This document shows, piece by piece, positions 10,592 through 20,426 of a stretch of DNA of 64,000 nucleotides. Source of the stretch: Barnesiella sp. (GTDB lineage Bacteria > Bacteroidota > Bacteroidia > Bacteroidales > Muribaculaceae); assembly GCA_014801075.1 (NCBI GenBank), contig JAAVEW010000023.1, positions 62,001 to 126,000 on the forward strand, in the 5' to 3' direction. Within the stretch, counting starts at the first letter, position 1, and every line of letters begins with the position of its first letter. The notes under the pieces were generated by a model. It was not told the origin of the DNA, did no database searches, and worked only from the letters and a program-made list of their open reading frames with translations. The translations under genes and the position numbers were made by a program.

Positions 10592-10675
10592 TCGGCAATC
10601 ACTCACGCAAAGCAGAGTATTCGCGCGAAACTATTATAAACGACAATACACTTTAACGAACAATACACGAAACGA

Positions 10676-11365
10676 TTGATGAGAAAACTCTTGGCTGTAA
10701 TATTGATGGTCGTAGCAGCGCTGGCGGTGCCCTCGCGGGTGTCGGCGCAGCAGGAGACCTATAAGTTTGACCTCGGCGTGCAGCTCGGCATGGACGGCTA
10801 CCTCGGCGACGTCAACGAAAGCAGCATCTTCTCCAACCCCGGCTTTGCAGGGGGTGTCTCGTTTCGCTACCTTCCCGACGTGCGCTGGGCCATCCGCGGC
10901 GTGTTCAACGCCTACAGCCTCAGCGGCGACTCCTCGAAGTTTGACAACGTGTTTCCCGGCGGCGAGACCTACAGTTTCAAATCAACGGCCTACGACCTGG
11001 GCGCACGTATCGAATTCAACTTCTTCGCCTACGGAATAGGGGAGACCTACAAACACCTGCGCCGCTGGAGCCCGTACCTCGCGGTAGGTATCGGCGCCAC
11101 CTATGCCACCTGCGACGGGCAGAGCTCCTTCGCCCCCAACATCCCCATGGCATTCGGCGTGAAGTATAAACTTAAAGAAAGATGGAATTTAGGCCTTGAG
11201 TTCTCCATGACCAAAGTGTTCGGCGATAAAGTCGACGGTGAGCTCAGCGACCTCTATCAGATAAAAAGCTCGTTCCTGAAAAATACCGACTGGTACTCCA
11301 ATATCTCGGTGTCAATCAGCTACGAGTTCGGCAAACGCTGCGTCACCTGCCACTATGTCGACTGA
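10676..11365 (+). CDS. Outer-membrane beta-barrel protein, DUF6089/PorG-like
   Basis: Signal peptide, small beta-barrel pattern (GVQLGMDGYLGDVNESSIFSNPGFAGGVSFRYL); sits directly before uppS-bamA-skp-skp, as does PorG (PG0189) in Porphyromonas gingivalis. Confidence 0.75.
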   Translation: MMRKLLAVILMVVAALAVPSRVSAQQETYKFDLGVQLGMDGYLGDVNESSIFSNPGFAGGVSFRYLPDVRWAIRGVFNAYSLSGDSSKFDNVFPGGETYSFKSTAYDLGARIEFNFFAYGIGETYKHLRRWSPYLAVGIGATYATCDGQSSFAPNIPMAFGVKYKLKERWNLGLEFSMTKVFGDKVDGELSDLYQIKSSFLKNTDWYSNISVSISYEFGKRCVTCHYVD

Positions 11366-11440
11366 CGCGACTTGTGACGGCTACCGGCGCCACCAAACGG
11401 AAAAAGTAACAAAATAAGAACGAAGCATTATAACATAACG

Positions 11441-12184
11441 ATGCAAGAAGCTGACCTCTCACACATTGATATGAATCGCGTGCCCGAGCACGTGGCTGTC
11501 ATCATGGACGGTAACGGACGCTGGGCCCAGTCGCGTGGCCTCGACCGCTCCGCCGGCCATGTGGAGGGAGTGAACACCGTGCGCCGCATCACGGAGATTG
11601 CTTCGGCCACCGGTGTGCGTTATCTCACGCTCTACACCTTCTCCACCGAAAACTGGAACCGTCCTCAGCAAGAGGTCGACATACTTATGCACCTGATAGT
11701 TACCGCTATCGAGCGCGAAACCCCCGACCTTATCCGCAACAACGTGCGCCTCACCATGATAGGTGACATGGAGCGCCTGCCCGCCTTTGCCGCAGAGCGC
11801 CTTGAACGTTGCTTCGCCGACACCGCCCACTGCACCGGGCTCAACCTCATCCTCGCCCTCAGCTACTCCGCCCGCTGGGAGATAACCCGCGCCGTCAAGG
11901 ATATAGTGCGCGACGTGCAGAACGGCGAGTTCCGCCCCGAGGATATTACCGACGAAACCGTGTCGGCCCACCTCTCCACGGCCGGTATTCCCGACCCCGA
12001 CCTGCTGATACGCACCGGAGGCGACTTCCGCATAAGCAATTTCCTGCTCTGGCAGCTGTCATACGCCGAAATTATCATCACCGACCATTTCTGGCCCGAC
12101 TTCACCAAGCAGGACTTCGTTGACTGCATAGCGGCCTTCCAGCGGCGTCAGCGCCGCTTCGGACTCACCGCCGAGCAGTTGTAA
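11441..12184 (+). CDS. uppS: Isoprenyl transferase (undecaprenyl diphosphate synthase)
   Basis: VPEHVAVIMDGNGRWAQSRG, DLLIRTGGDFRISNFLLWQLSYAE. Confidence 0.97.
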   Translation: MQEADLSHIDMNRVPEHVAVIMDGNGRWAQSRGLDRSAGHVEGVNTVRRITEIASATGVRYLTLYTFSTENWNRPQQEVDILMHLIVTAIERETPDLIRNNVRLTMIGDMERLPAFAAERLERCFADTAHCTGLNLILALSYSARWEITRAVKDIVRDVQNGEFRPEDITDETVSAHLSTAGIPDPDLLIRTGGDFRISNFLLWQLSYAEIIITDHFWPDFTKQDFVDCIAAFQRRQRRFGLTAEQL

Positions 12185-12260
12185 CCCCGATTGTTGTTTA
12201 ACCGAAATATGAACCGATAAGCATCATTGCTGCCATCATAAAGAATTATCACATCACATT

Positions 12261-14891
12261 ATGAGATATAAGATATTACTCATATTAATTTCGGCCCTCG
12301 CCATGGCGGGAAGCCTCAAAGCACAGGAACCTGTCGATACCGTCTACGAGCCTTCAATCAGCTACACGGGCGTGCCCCGCACCTACGAAATCGCAGGTAT
12401 AGAGGTCACCGGTGCCGACAACTACGATACCAACAACATCATCGGTTACACCGGACTCCGCATCGGCCAGAAAATCGAAATCCCCGGCAATGATGTCTCC
12501 TCGGCCGTCAAGCGACTCATGCGTCAGCAGCTCTTCGCGCAGGCTCAGCTCAAAGTGCAGAAGATTGCAGGCGACAAAGTGTGGCTCGAACTCGCCCTGC
12601 GCACCCAGCCCCGCATCTCGCAGGTCAACTACATAGGCATGAAGAAGGGCGAACGTGAGGACCTGCAGGAACGTCTGCAGCTCACCAAGGGCAACCCCAT
12701 CACCCCCAATATTGTCAATCGCGCCACCGACGTGGTGAAGCAATACTACGCCGAGAAAGGCTTCGGCAACGCCAATGTCAGCGTGTCGCAGCGCCCCGAC
12801 CTCTCGGAGGAGAACCACGTAATAGTTGACATCATCGCCGACAAGCGCGACAAAGTGAAAGTGCATAAGATTTATATCGACGGCAACGAAGTGCTCTCTG
12901 ACAACCAGATACAGGGCGTCATGAAGAAAACCAACGAGAAAGGCTTCTCCCTGAAACGATTCATGGAACTCTTCAGCCAGAAGAAATTCGTGGAGCAGGA
13001 CTATGAGGACGACCTTAACCGCATCATCGAGAAATACAACGAAAAGGGTTACCGCGACGCCAAAATCCTCGCCGACTCCGTTGTGCCCTACGATGAAAAT
13101 ACCGTCGACGTCTACATCACCCTTAGCGAAGGTAAGAAATACTATATCAACGACATAAAGTGGGTGGGCAACACCGTGTATCCCACTTCGACCCTCGACG
13201 CCGTGCTCGATGTGCAGCCCGGTTCGGTCTACAACCAGAAACTTCTCAACAAGCGCCTCAAGGACGACGACGATGCCGTAGCCAACCTCTACCTCGACAA
13301 CGGTTACCTCTTCTATCAGCTCGTGCCCATCGAAAAGAATGTACGCGGCGACTCAATCGACCTCGAGCTCCGCATGATGGAGGGCCCGCAGGCACGCATC
13401 AACAAGGTGGTAATCAACGGTAACGACCGCCTCTACGAGAAGGTGATACGTCGCGAACTGCGTGTGCGCCCCGGCGAACTCTTCAGCAAGAACGACCTCA
13501 TGCGTTCGGCACGCGAAATCGCCCAGACCGGCCACTTCAACCCCGAGGCCATGGACATCCGCCCCGAGCCCAACGAGGACGACGGTACTGTCGACATCAT
13601 CTTCAACCTCGAGTCAAAAGCCAACGACCAGATTGAGTTCTCGCTCGGTTGGGGTCAGACAGGTATCATCGGTAAACTTGCCCTCAAGTTCACCAACTTC
13701 TCTATCAAGAACCTCTTCCACCCCGACTCCTACAAGGGACTCATACCGCAGGGCGAAGGCCAGACATTCACCATCAGCGCGCAGACCAACGCCCGCTACT
13801 ATCAGGCCTACTCCGTGTCGTTCCTCGACCCCTGGTTCGGCGGTAAGCGACCCAATTCGCTCTCCGTATCAGCCTACTACAGCCGCCAGACAGGTGTCAA
13901 CTCCAACTACTATAACAGCAACTGGTACAACCCCTACGGCTACGGTTACGGCTATGGCTACGGTTCAAGCTACAACTACAACGACTATTACCAGAACTCC
14001 ATACAGAACGCCTACGACCCCAACAAACTGTTGCAGATGGCAGGTATTACCGTAGGTTTCGGTAAGCGACTGAGCTGGCCCGACGACTACTTCACATTCA
14101 CTACCGAGTTGTCCTACAACTGGTATTACCTGAAGAACTGGGACTACCTCTACTATATGAACAACGGTACGTCAAACGCTCTCGTGCTCGGTCTCACCCT
14201 TGCACGTAACTCTATCGACAACCCGCTCTACACCCGTCGCGGTTCTACATTCTCCGTCAACCTTCAGCTCACTCCCCCTGCTTCGCTCTTCAGCGGCAAC
14301 AAGGACTGGAAGAAACTTTCGGAGACCAACACCACCGAGTCGAAGAAAGAGATGTATCGCTGGATTGAATACTGGAAGCTCCGCTTCAAATCGCGCACCT
14401 ACACTCCGCTCACAAGCAGCGAGCAGTACACGCTCGTGTTGATGACCCGCGCCGACTTCGGTTTGCTCGGCAGCTACAACAAGTATCTCAAGTCACCCTT
14501 CGAGACATTCTACGTGGGTGGTGACGGTATGTCGGGCGGCTACACCTACGCAACCGAGACCATCGGTCTGCGCGGTTACGACAACGGCGACCTCACCCCG
14601 TGGGGTCAGGAAGGTTACGCCTACACCCGCATGGGCGTAGAACTCCACTTCCCCTTCATGCTCCAGCCCACCACCACCATCTACGGTCTCGGCTTCGTCG
14701 AGGGTGGTAACGCATGGACCTCGGTAAGCAACTTCTCACCGTTTGAAATGAAGCGTTCGGCCGGTGTCGGTGTCCGCATCTATCTGCCTATGGTAGGTAT
14801 GATGGGTATTGACTGGGCCTACGGTTTCGACAAAGTGCGCGGCACCAAGGGCGGCAGCCACTTCCACTTCATCCTCGGTCAGGAATTCTAA
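12261..14891 (+). CDS. bamA: Outer membrane protein assembly factor BamA
   Basis: 876 aa; POTRA-like repeats followed by Omp85 barrel (GGDGMSGGYTYATETIGLRGYDNGDL); signal peptide. Confidence 0.95.
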   Translation: MRYKILLILISALAMAGSLKAQEPVDTVYEPSISYTGVPRTYEIAGIEVTGADNYDTNNIIGYTGLRIGQKIEIPGNDVSSAVKRLMRQQLFAQAQLKVQKIAGDKVWLELALRTQPRISQVNYIGMKKGEREDLQERLQLTKGNPITPNIVNRATDVVKQYYAEKGFGNANVSVSQRPDLSEENHVIVDIIADKRDKVKVHKIYIDGNEVLSDNQIQGVMKKTNEKGFSLKRFMELFSQKKFVEQDYEDDLNRIIEKYNEKGYRDAKILADSVVPYDENTVDVYITLSEGKKYYINDIKWVGNTVYPTSTLDAVLDVQPGSVYNQKLLNKRLKDDDDAVANLYLDNGYLFYQLVPIEKNVRGDSIDLELRMMEGPQARINKVVINGNDRLYEKVIRRELRVRPGELFSKNDLMRSAREIAQTGHFNPEAMDIRPEPNEDDGTVDIIFNLESKANDQIEFSLGWGQTGIIGKLALKFTNFSIKNLFHPDSYKGLIPQGEGQTFTISAQTNARYYQAYSVSFLDPWFGGKRPNSLSVSAYYSRQTGVNSNYYNSNWYNPYGYGYGYGYGSSYNYNDYYQNSIQNAYDPNKLLQMAGITVGFGKRLSWPDDYFTFTTELSYNWYYLKNWDYLYYMNNGTSNALVLGLTLARNSIDNPLYTRRGSTFSVNLQLTPPASLFSGNKDWKKLSETNTTESKKEMYRWIEYWKLRFKSRTYTPLTSSEQYTLVLMTRADFGLLGSYNKYLKSPFETFYVGGDGMSGGYTYATETIGLRGYDNGDLTPWGQEGYAYTRMGVELHFPFMLQPTTTIYGLGFVEGGNAWTSVSNFSPFEMKRSAGVGVRIYLPMVGMMGIDWAYGFDKVRGTKGGSHFHFILGQEF

Positions 14892-14930
14892 TTAACATAT
14901 TTTATATACGACACTTCAAAACTTTATGCG

Positions 14931-14938
14931 TATATTTG
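14931..14938 (+). promoter_or_regulatory. Bacteroidetes -7 element upstream of skp/ompH pair
   Basis: TATATTTG, 70 bp before the ATG at 15008. Confidence 0.55.
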
Positions 14939-15007
14939 TGTCATATATACGGTTAGCGGTCTTTTATCCGTTATACATATATAACTAAGAACACAAAATA
15001 TAACTCT

Positions 15008-15523
15008 ATGAAAAAATTATTTCTCATACTCGTCATGATGGCAGGCTTCGCCCTGACATCGCATGCGCAGAAATTCGCGCTTGTCGATATGGAATACATA
15101 TTGAAAAACGTACCCTCCTACGAGATGGCCAACGAGCAGCTCAATCAGCTCTCGCTCCGCTGGCAGAAAGAGCTTGACGCTCTCTATCAGGAGGCCGACG
15201 CCATGTACAAGAACTATCTCTCGGAGAAAGTATTTCTCACCGACGAGCAGATAAAGAAGCGCGAAGAGGAAATCGTGGCCAAAGAAAAGGAAGCCACCGA
15301 ACTAAAAGCAAAATATTTCGGTCCCGAAGGTGAGCTCTATCAGAAGCGCCAGTCGCTCATGAAGCCCATTCAGGACGATGTCTACAACGCCACCAAGAAA
15401 GTGGCCGAGGAACGCGGCTACCAGATGATACTCGACCGAGCCACCTCGTCCGACATCATCTTCGCCTCGCCCCGTATCGACGTCAGCAACGAGGTGCTCA
15501 ACAAACTCGGTTACGGCAAGTAA
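15008..15523 (+). CDS. OmpH/Skp-family periplasmic chaperone (copy 1)
   Basis: Signal peptide, QKFALVDMEYILKNVPSYEMANEQLN, long coiled coil; adjacent to bamA. Confidence 0.9.
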   Translation: MKKLFLILVMMAGFALTSHAQKFALVDMEYILKNVPSYEMANEQLNQLSLRWQKELDALYQEADAMYKNYLSEKVFLTDEQIKKREEEIVAKEKEATELKAKYFGPEGELYQKRQSLMKPIQDDVYNATKKVAEERGYQMILDRATSSDIIFASPRIDVSNEVLNKLGYGK

Positions 15524-15628
15524 CACCCCCCAATCCCTGCGCCGGGTTGACAGCGCCGAAGCCTCGCGCCCGACCGGCCCGAAGCAGCTCCTTAAACAAG
15601 ATATTAATAATTAAAAATTTAAAATAAG

Positions 15629-16129
15629 ATGATTAAAAAACTTCTTCTTGCAGTGCTCGTAGCACTCCCTATGAGCGTAGCAGCTCAGAAATTCGGTGTG
15701 GTTTCAGCTGATGAAATTTTCGCAGCTATGCCCGAAGTAGCAGAAATCCAGACCAAACTCGGCGAAGCCTCTAAGCAGTATGAGGACGAGTACGCAAAAC
15801 TCAACGACGAGATGCAGAAAAAATTTGAAGAATACCAGCAGCTCGACCAGGACGCCAACACTCCCCAGTCAATCAAGGAACGCCGCATGCAGGAAATTCA
15901 GGATATGGACAAAAAGACTCAGCAGTTCCTCCAGACCGCACAGCAGGACCTCCAGCGTCAGCAGCAGCAGCTCATGCAGCCCGTTCAGGAAAAGCTCCTC
16001 AATGCCATCAAGACTGTAGGCGCCGCTCAGAACCTCACAATGGTATTCCCCTCGGAACTTCCCGCCTACGTATCGGCTGAAGTTGTCGACATCACCCCCC
16101 TCGTAAAAACTCAGCTCGGCATCAAGTAA
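15629..16129 (+). CDS. OmpH/Skp-family periplasmic chaperone (copy 2)
   Basis: QKFGVVSADEIFAAMPEVAEIQTKLGEASKQYEDEY, Gln-rich coiled coil. Confidence 0.9.
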   Translation: MIKKLLLAVLVALPMSVAAQKFGVVSADEIFAAMPEVAEIQTKLGEASKQYEDEYAKLNDEMQKKFEEYQQLDQDANTPQSIKERRMQEIQDMDKKTQQFLQTAQQDLQRQQQQLMQPVQEKLLNAIKTVGAAQNLTMVFPSELPAYVSAEVVDITPLVKTQLGIK

Positions 16130-16155
16130 TCGCCGATAGCAACAAGCAATAACGT

Positions 16156-16194
16156 CAACGAGGCTGTGTCAATTGACACAGCCTCGTTGCGTTT
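16156..16194 (+). terminator. Rho-independent terminator after skp pair
   Basis: Perfect 34-bp palindrome caacgaggctgtgtcaattgacacagcctcgttg followed by cgtttt. Confidence 0.85.
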
Positions 16195-16223
16195 TATCGC
16201 TCCACGGTAAGGGAGAGGGGCTT

Positions 16224-16388
16224 GTGGTGGGGCCGTCCTCGGCCGCACTCCGGCAGGAGAGTCACTCCCCTCCGTCATGAGATTCAGCGCCCTTCGTCAG
16301 GAGAGTTAGTGCAGTCTGTTGGTAACATCAAGCAGTCACTAATACCCTTTACCGGTATTATCAGTGCGGCCGAGGACGGCCCCACCAC
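16224..16388. repeat. Pair of identical 25-bp inverted repeats flanking 115 bp
   Basis: gtggtggggccgtcctcggccgcac (16224-16248) is the exact reverse complement of gtgcggccgaggacggccccaccac (16364-16388); same motif recurs at 54846-55005. Confidence 0.95.
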
Positions 16389-16404
16389 GATGTTCCCGGT
16401 GCTC

Positions 16405-16917
16405 TCAGTTGGTGATGATGAGGTATTGGCCCTGGTAGCCGGCGCCGGTGTGGTAGTGGCGCAGGGCGTAGCCCTTTTGCGCGGCTTCTCCTTCGACGGG
16501 GAGGCCGTAGTTGGTAAAGATATCATAGACCGAGTGGCAGCGGGGACAGCGGGCTTTCTGCAGGTCAGTGTCGACGGTGACGCGTACGGAGCGCTGTGCC
16601 TCCACAGGGCATGCGAGGTCAAATGCCTGCGGGTTGCCGTGAATGTCGCTTACGAGCAGTATGCCGCCGAAGCCGGTTTCGGTAAGTGCCGTCCAAGGGA
16701 AGTTGGCCGGCGTGCGTGTATCCTTTATAAAGTATTTGTAGTCGCAGGCTCCGGCCACGCCGTAGACAATCCAGTCGGCCTGCGTCTGGAACTGCACATA
16801 GACGGGGTAGGGCGGTATGCGGTCATCATCGACCTTGTCACATCCCGTCGTTATAGCGGCGGGAATGATAGCCGCCGCCAGTGCAATGCTTTTCGTTATT
16901 GAGCGTAAATATCCCAT
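16405..16917 (-). CDS. Rieske-like / cysteine-motif lipoprotein
   Basis: Lipobox ITTGCDK; LACPVE ... RCPRCHSVYDIFTNYGLPVEGEAAQKGYALRHY resembles the C-terminal half of Rieske-fold proteins. Confidence 0.7.
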   Translation of the reverse strand: MGYLRSITKSIALAAAIIPAAITTGCDKVDDDRIPPYPVYVQFQTQADWIVYGVAGACDYKYFIKDTRTPANFPWTALTETGFGGILLVSDIHGNPQAFDLACPVEAQRSVRVTVDTDLQKARCPRCHSVYDIFTNYGLPVEGEAAQKGYALRHYHTGAGYQGQYLIITN

Positions 16918-16964
16918 AGTATTATATCGTTATGCAGGTTGTATTATCGATTGCCACGGCAAGG

Positions 16965-18305
16965 TTATTTGCCGAGCAGTCGGTTGAAAGCCGCGTGGTA
17001 GGTGGCGAAGTCAAACTGTGAGGCCACGTGCTCGAAGCGGGCACGTATTTGGTCGGTGCAGAGATTGCCTATCGAGCCTTCGTGAGTGTGTCGGATATTG
17101 TAGTCGGGGTTGAAATCGCCGCGCTCTATGGCGAGACCCACCTGCTTGTAGGCGTCGCGGAACGGCACGCCGGAGGCTGCGAGGCGGTTGACCTCCTCCA
17201 CCGAGTACATATACTTATATCGCGGATCGCGGGCCACCTCGGTGTTGACCGTGATGTTGGAGAGCATGCGGCCGGTCATGTCGAGAATGGAGATGATAGT
17301 GTCAAACGCGGGGAGGAATGACTCCTTGACCAGCTGGAGGTCGCGGAAATAGCCCGAGGGGAGATTGTTGGTGATGAGAGTAATCTCAACGGGGAGAGCC
17401 TGCAGCTTGTTGCACTTGGCACGCGTCAGCTCAAACACGTCGGGATTCTTCTTGTGGGGCATGATTGACGAGCCGGTGGTGAACTCGTCGGGGAGCTTGA
17501 TGAAACCGAAGTTCTGCGAGTTGAACATGCAGGCATCGAAGGCGAGTTTGCCCACGGTGGCAGCAATTGAGGCGATGGCCGAGGCCACGATACGCTCCGT
17601 CTTGCCGCGTCCCATCTGGGCGTACACCACGTTGTAGTCCATCGACTCGAAGCCGAGCAGATCGGTAGTCATGGAGCGGTTGAGGGGGAACGACGAGCCA
17701 TAGCCCGCAGCCGAACCGAGCGGATTGCGGTTGGTCACCTCGTAGGCCGCGCGTAGCACCGACATGTCGTCGACAAGGCTCTCGGCGTAGGCGCCAAACC
17801 ACAGACCCATCGACGAGGGCATAGCAACCTGCAGGTGGGTGTAGCCCGGAATGATTACATCTTTATAGCGTTCGCTCTGGCGAAGCAGCGTGTCAAAGAG
17901 GCGGCTGACAGCGTCAACCACGTCCTCGATGCGGGACCGGATGAAGAGTTTGAGGTCGACGAGCACCTGGTCGTTGCGCGAGCGGCCTGAGTGTATCTTC
18001 TTGCCCATGTCGCCGAGGCGGCGGGTCAGCATCAGTTCCACCTGAGAGTGTACATCCTCCACGCCATCCTCAATGACAAAATCCCCTTTGGCCGCGGTGT
18101 CGAAGATGTCGCGCAGCGCCTCGGTGAGCGCCGTGAGCTCGTCGGCTGTCAGCAGATTGATTGACTCAAGCATGCGTATGTGGGCCATGGAGCCGAGCAC
18201 GTCGTAAGGCGCGAGGTAGAGATCCATCTCGCGGTCGCGGCCCACGGTGTAGGCTTCAACGCCATCGTCAACCGTCACATTTTTTTCCCAAAGTTTGTTT
18301 GCCAT
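16965..18305 (-). CDS. argH: Argininosuccinate lyase
   Basis: HSGRSRNDQVLVDLKL, TGSSIMPHKKNPDVFEL. Confidence 0.97.
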   Translation of the reverse strand: MANKLWEKNVTVDDGVEAYTVGRDREMDLYLAPYDVLGSMAHIRMLESINLLTADELTALTEALRDIFDTAAKGDFVIEDGVEDVHSQVELMLTRRLGDMGKKIHSGRSRNDQVLVDLKLFIRSRIEDVVDAVSRLFDTLLRQSERYKDVIIPGYTHLQVAMPSSMGLWFGAYAESLVDDMSVLRAAYEVTNRNPLGSAAGYGSSFPLNRSMTTDLLGFESMDYNVVYAQMGRGKTERIVASAIASIAATVGKLAFDACMFNSQNFGFIKLPDEFTTGSSIMPHKKNPDVFELTRAKCNKLQALPVEITLITNNLPSGYFRDLQLVKESFLPAFDTIISILDMTGRMLSNITVNTEVARDPRYKYMYSVEEVNRLAASGVPFRDAYKQVGLAIERGDFNPDYNIRHTHEGSIGNLCTDQIRARFEHVASQFDFATYHAAFNRLLGK

Positions 18306-18357
18306 AAGAGTAGATATAAGAGAAGATATTACTGGAAGTTTTAAGAAAAACCTCAGC

Positions 18358-18780
18358 CTATGAGCGGCTGAGGTTTGAAATCATTTCGCCGAATTTGTCG
18401 GCTGCCTGCTGGAGCTTGGGACCGACGAAGGGTCGCAGCATCGCGGGTATCTCCACGTCAATCACTGTGGCCACCTCGGTTGAAGCCTCGGTGACGGCTT
18501 TGAAATTGACGGTCATTGTAAGAGGCACGGGCGAGGAGGGGCTGCCGAACACTATCTTGTCGGGGCAGCTGCGCTCTATGACTTCAAATTTCAGTTCGCC
18601 CACCTGAGGGGTGACTATCGAGATGGAGTCGGAGGCGAAGTGTACTTCGCCGAGTTGCGCGCGCTTGTCCTCGGGGAGGTGTTCAATCTGTTTCTCGAAG
18701 TAGGTGAGGTCGGAGAAGCGGTTGAACATCTCGTCGACAGGCTTGTCGACTGTGACGGGTTTACTTTCGTATCGTGACAT
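18358..18780 (-). CDS. SRPBCC-family protein
   Basis: 140 aa START/SRPBCC-like pattern; located between argH and pyrE. Confidence 0.75.
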   Translation of the reverse strand: MSRYESKPVTVDKPVDEMFNRFSDLTYFEKQIEHLPEDKRAQLGEVHFASDSISIVTPQVGELKFEVIERSCPDKIVFGSPSSPVPLTMTVNFKAVTEASTEVATVIDVEIPAMLRPFVGPKLQQAADKFGEMISNLSRS

Positions 18781-18831
18781 AAATCAATATGGTTGTGTTT
18801 TTATATGATTTCCGCCGCGGGGGCGGGGCAA

Positions 18832-19482
18832 TCAATTGTCATTAGCGTTGGCGGGAGTCCAGTTGGCGGGGTCTTCGCGCCATTTTTCGAGAGTCTTGAC
18901 GTCAGATTCAAGGATGTAGTTGGTCTTGACAGCGGCGTCGAGCATAGCGGTGTAGTTGCTGAGAGTGAGGAGTTTCACCTTCTCGCGTTTGAAGTGCTCT
19001 TCGGCAACGGGGAACTGGTAAGAGAAGATAGCTACCATACCGATTACTTCGCTGCCTGCTGCGCGGATAGCGTTGACGGCTTTGAGCGAGCTGCTGCCGG
19101 TTGATACGAGGTCCTCGATTACCACTACTTTCTGACCGGGACGGAGCGAACCCTCGATGAGGTTTTCGAGACCGTGGTCCTTGGGAGTGGAGCGCACGTA
19201 GACGTAGGGGAGCATGAGCTGGTCGGCAACGAGCGCGCCCTGTGCGATAGCACCGGTGGCTACGCCGGCTATGGCTTCGGCTTCGGGGAAGTTCTCCATA
19301 ATCAGGCGCACGAGCTCAACTTTGATGAACGAGCGGATGTCGGGGTAAGAGAGCGTCTTGCGGTTGTCGGTGTATATGGGTGAGTTCCATCCCGATGCCC
19401 AGGTGAAAGGGTTGTCGGGTTGAAGCTTGATTGCGCTGATCTTAAGTAATTTCTCAGCGAGGATACGTTCGATTTTGTTCAT
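18832..19482 (-). CDS. pyrE: Orotate phosphoribosyltransferase
   Basis: VVVIEDLVSTGSSSLKAVNAIRAAG PRPP motif; start placed at MNKIERILAEKLLKIS rather than the ORF-track start at 19518. Confidence 0.95.
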   Translation of the reverse strand: MNKIERILAEKLLKISAIKLQPDNPFTWASGWNSPIYTDNRKTLSYPDIRSFIKVELVRLIMENFPEAEAIAGVATGAIAQGALVADQLMLPYVYVRSTPKDHGLENLIEGSLRPGQKVVVIEDLVSTGSSSLKAVNAIRAAGSEVIGMVAIFSYQFPVAEEHFKREKVKLLTLSNYTAMLDAAVKTNYILESDVKTLEKWREDPANWTPANANDN

Positions 19483-19515
19483 AGCCTGAATATTGTATTT
19501 GTTAGTTATACCCTG

Positions 19516-19523
19516 CAAATTTA
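19516..19523 (-). promoter_or_regulatory. Bacteroidetes -7 element for pyrE
   Basis: TAAATTTG on the minus strand (caaattta on plus). Confidence 0.55.
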
Positions 19524-19655
19524 CGAAAAAATGTGGAAAATCTTTGACGCGATTAAACTTTTCCCGTTAAAAAATGTCTTATTATCAAATAATGAACAAT
19601 AATAAAATTTCCGGGATGGCTTAATCTTGCGATAAGATACTGAGTCACAGGGAGG

Positions 19656-20426
19656 TCAGTTGCATATTACAGTGCCTCTTCCGGGGATGGCGAGAGCGTC
19701 GGCCCTGGTGATTATAACCTCCTTTACGCCCGATTCAAGTGCTTTAAACGCATTGTCGAGTTTCGGTATCATTCCGCCGGCAATAATATTTTGATCGCGT
19801 AGCTGTTGATAAGTTACGCGATCTATTTTTTCTATCACCGAGTTGTCGTCGTTTTCGTCGGCGAGCACGCCGGCTTTCTCGAAGCAGAATGTCAGCGTGG
19901 TGTCGTAGAGCGGAGCGAGTGCCTGCGCCACTTCCGACGCTATGGTGTCGGCGTTGGTGTTGAGCATCGAGCCCTTGCCGTCGTGTGACAGCGGGGCGAT
20001 GACGGGCACCAGTCCGGCCTCGATAAGGCGTGCTATGGCTTGGGCGTCGACCTTGTCAACGTCGCCCACATAGCCGTAGTCAATCTCGCCTGCGGGCCGA
20101 CGGTGGGAACGGATTATATCCATGTCGGCGCCGGTCAGACCGATGGCGTTGATGCCCGCGGCCTGCAGCGAGGTGACAATGTTTTTGTTGACCAGACCGC
20201 CGTAGACCATCGTTACCACGCGCAGTGTCTCCAGGTCGGTGATGCGGCGGCCGTCAACCATTTTCTGTTCGATGCCGAGCTGTCCGGCCAGGCGTGTTGC
20301 CGAGCGGCCGCCGCCGTGCACGAGCAGTTTGGGGCCTTCTATCCTTGCGAAGTCCTTGATGAGGGCTGCAAGTGTAGCGGGTTCCTCTACGATTTTACCG
20401 CCAACCTTTACTATTGTTAAATTCAT
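19656..20426 (-). CDS. argB: Acetylglutamate kinase
   Basis: LTIVKVGGKIVEEP, LLVHGGGRSAT, GGMIPKLDNAFKALESGVKEVII; the first 7 codons of the listed ORF (MNYELRI) come from a simple repeat, so start moved to MNLTIVKVGG. Confidence 0.95.
   Translation of the reverse strand: MNLTIVKVGGKIVEEPATLAALIKDFARIEGPKLLVHGGGRSATRLAGQLGIEQKMVDGRRITDLETLRVVTMVYGGLVNKNIVTSLQAAGINAIGLTGADMDIIRSHRRPAGEIDYGYVGDVDKVDAQAIARLIEAGLVPVIAPLSHDGKGSMLNTNADTIASEVAQALAPLYDTTLTFCFEKAGVLADENDDNSVIEKIDRVTYQQLRDQNIIAGGMIPKLDNAFKALESGVKEVIITRADALAIPGRGTVICN

Noticed and set aside
16222-16902. 226-aa plus-strand ORF beginning in the 25-bp repeat
   Set aside because: Starts within repeat sequence (MWWGRPRPH) and runs antisense to the Rieske-like lipoprotein.
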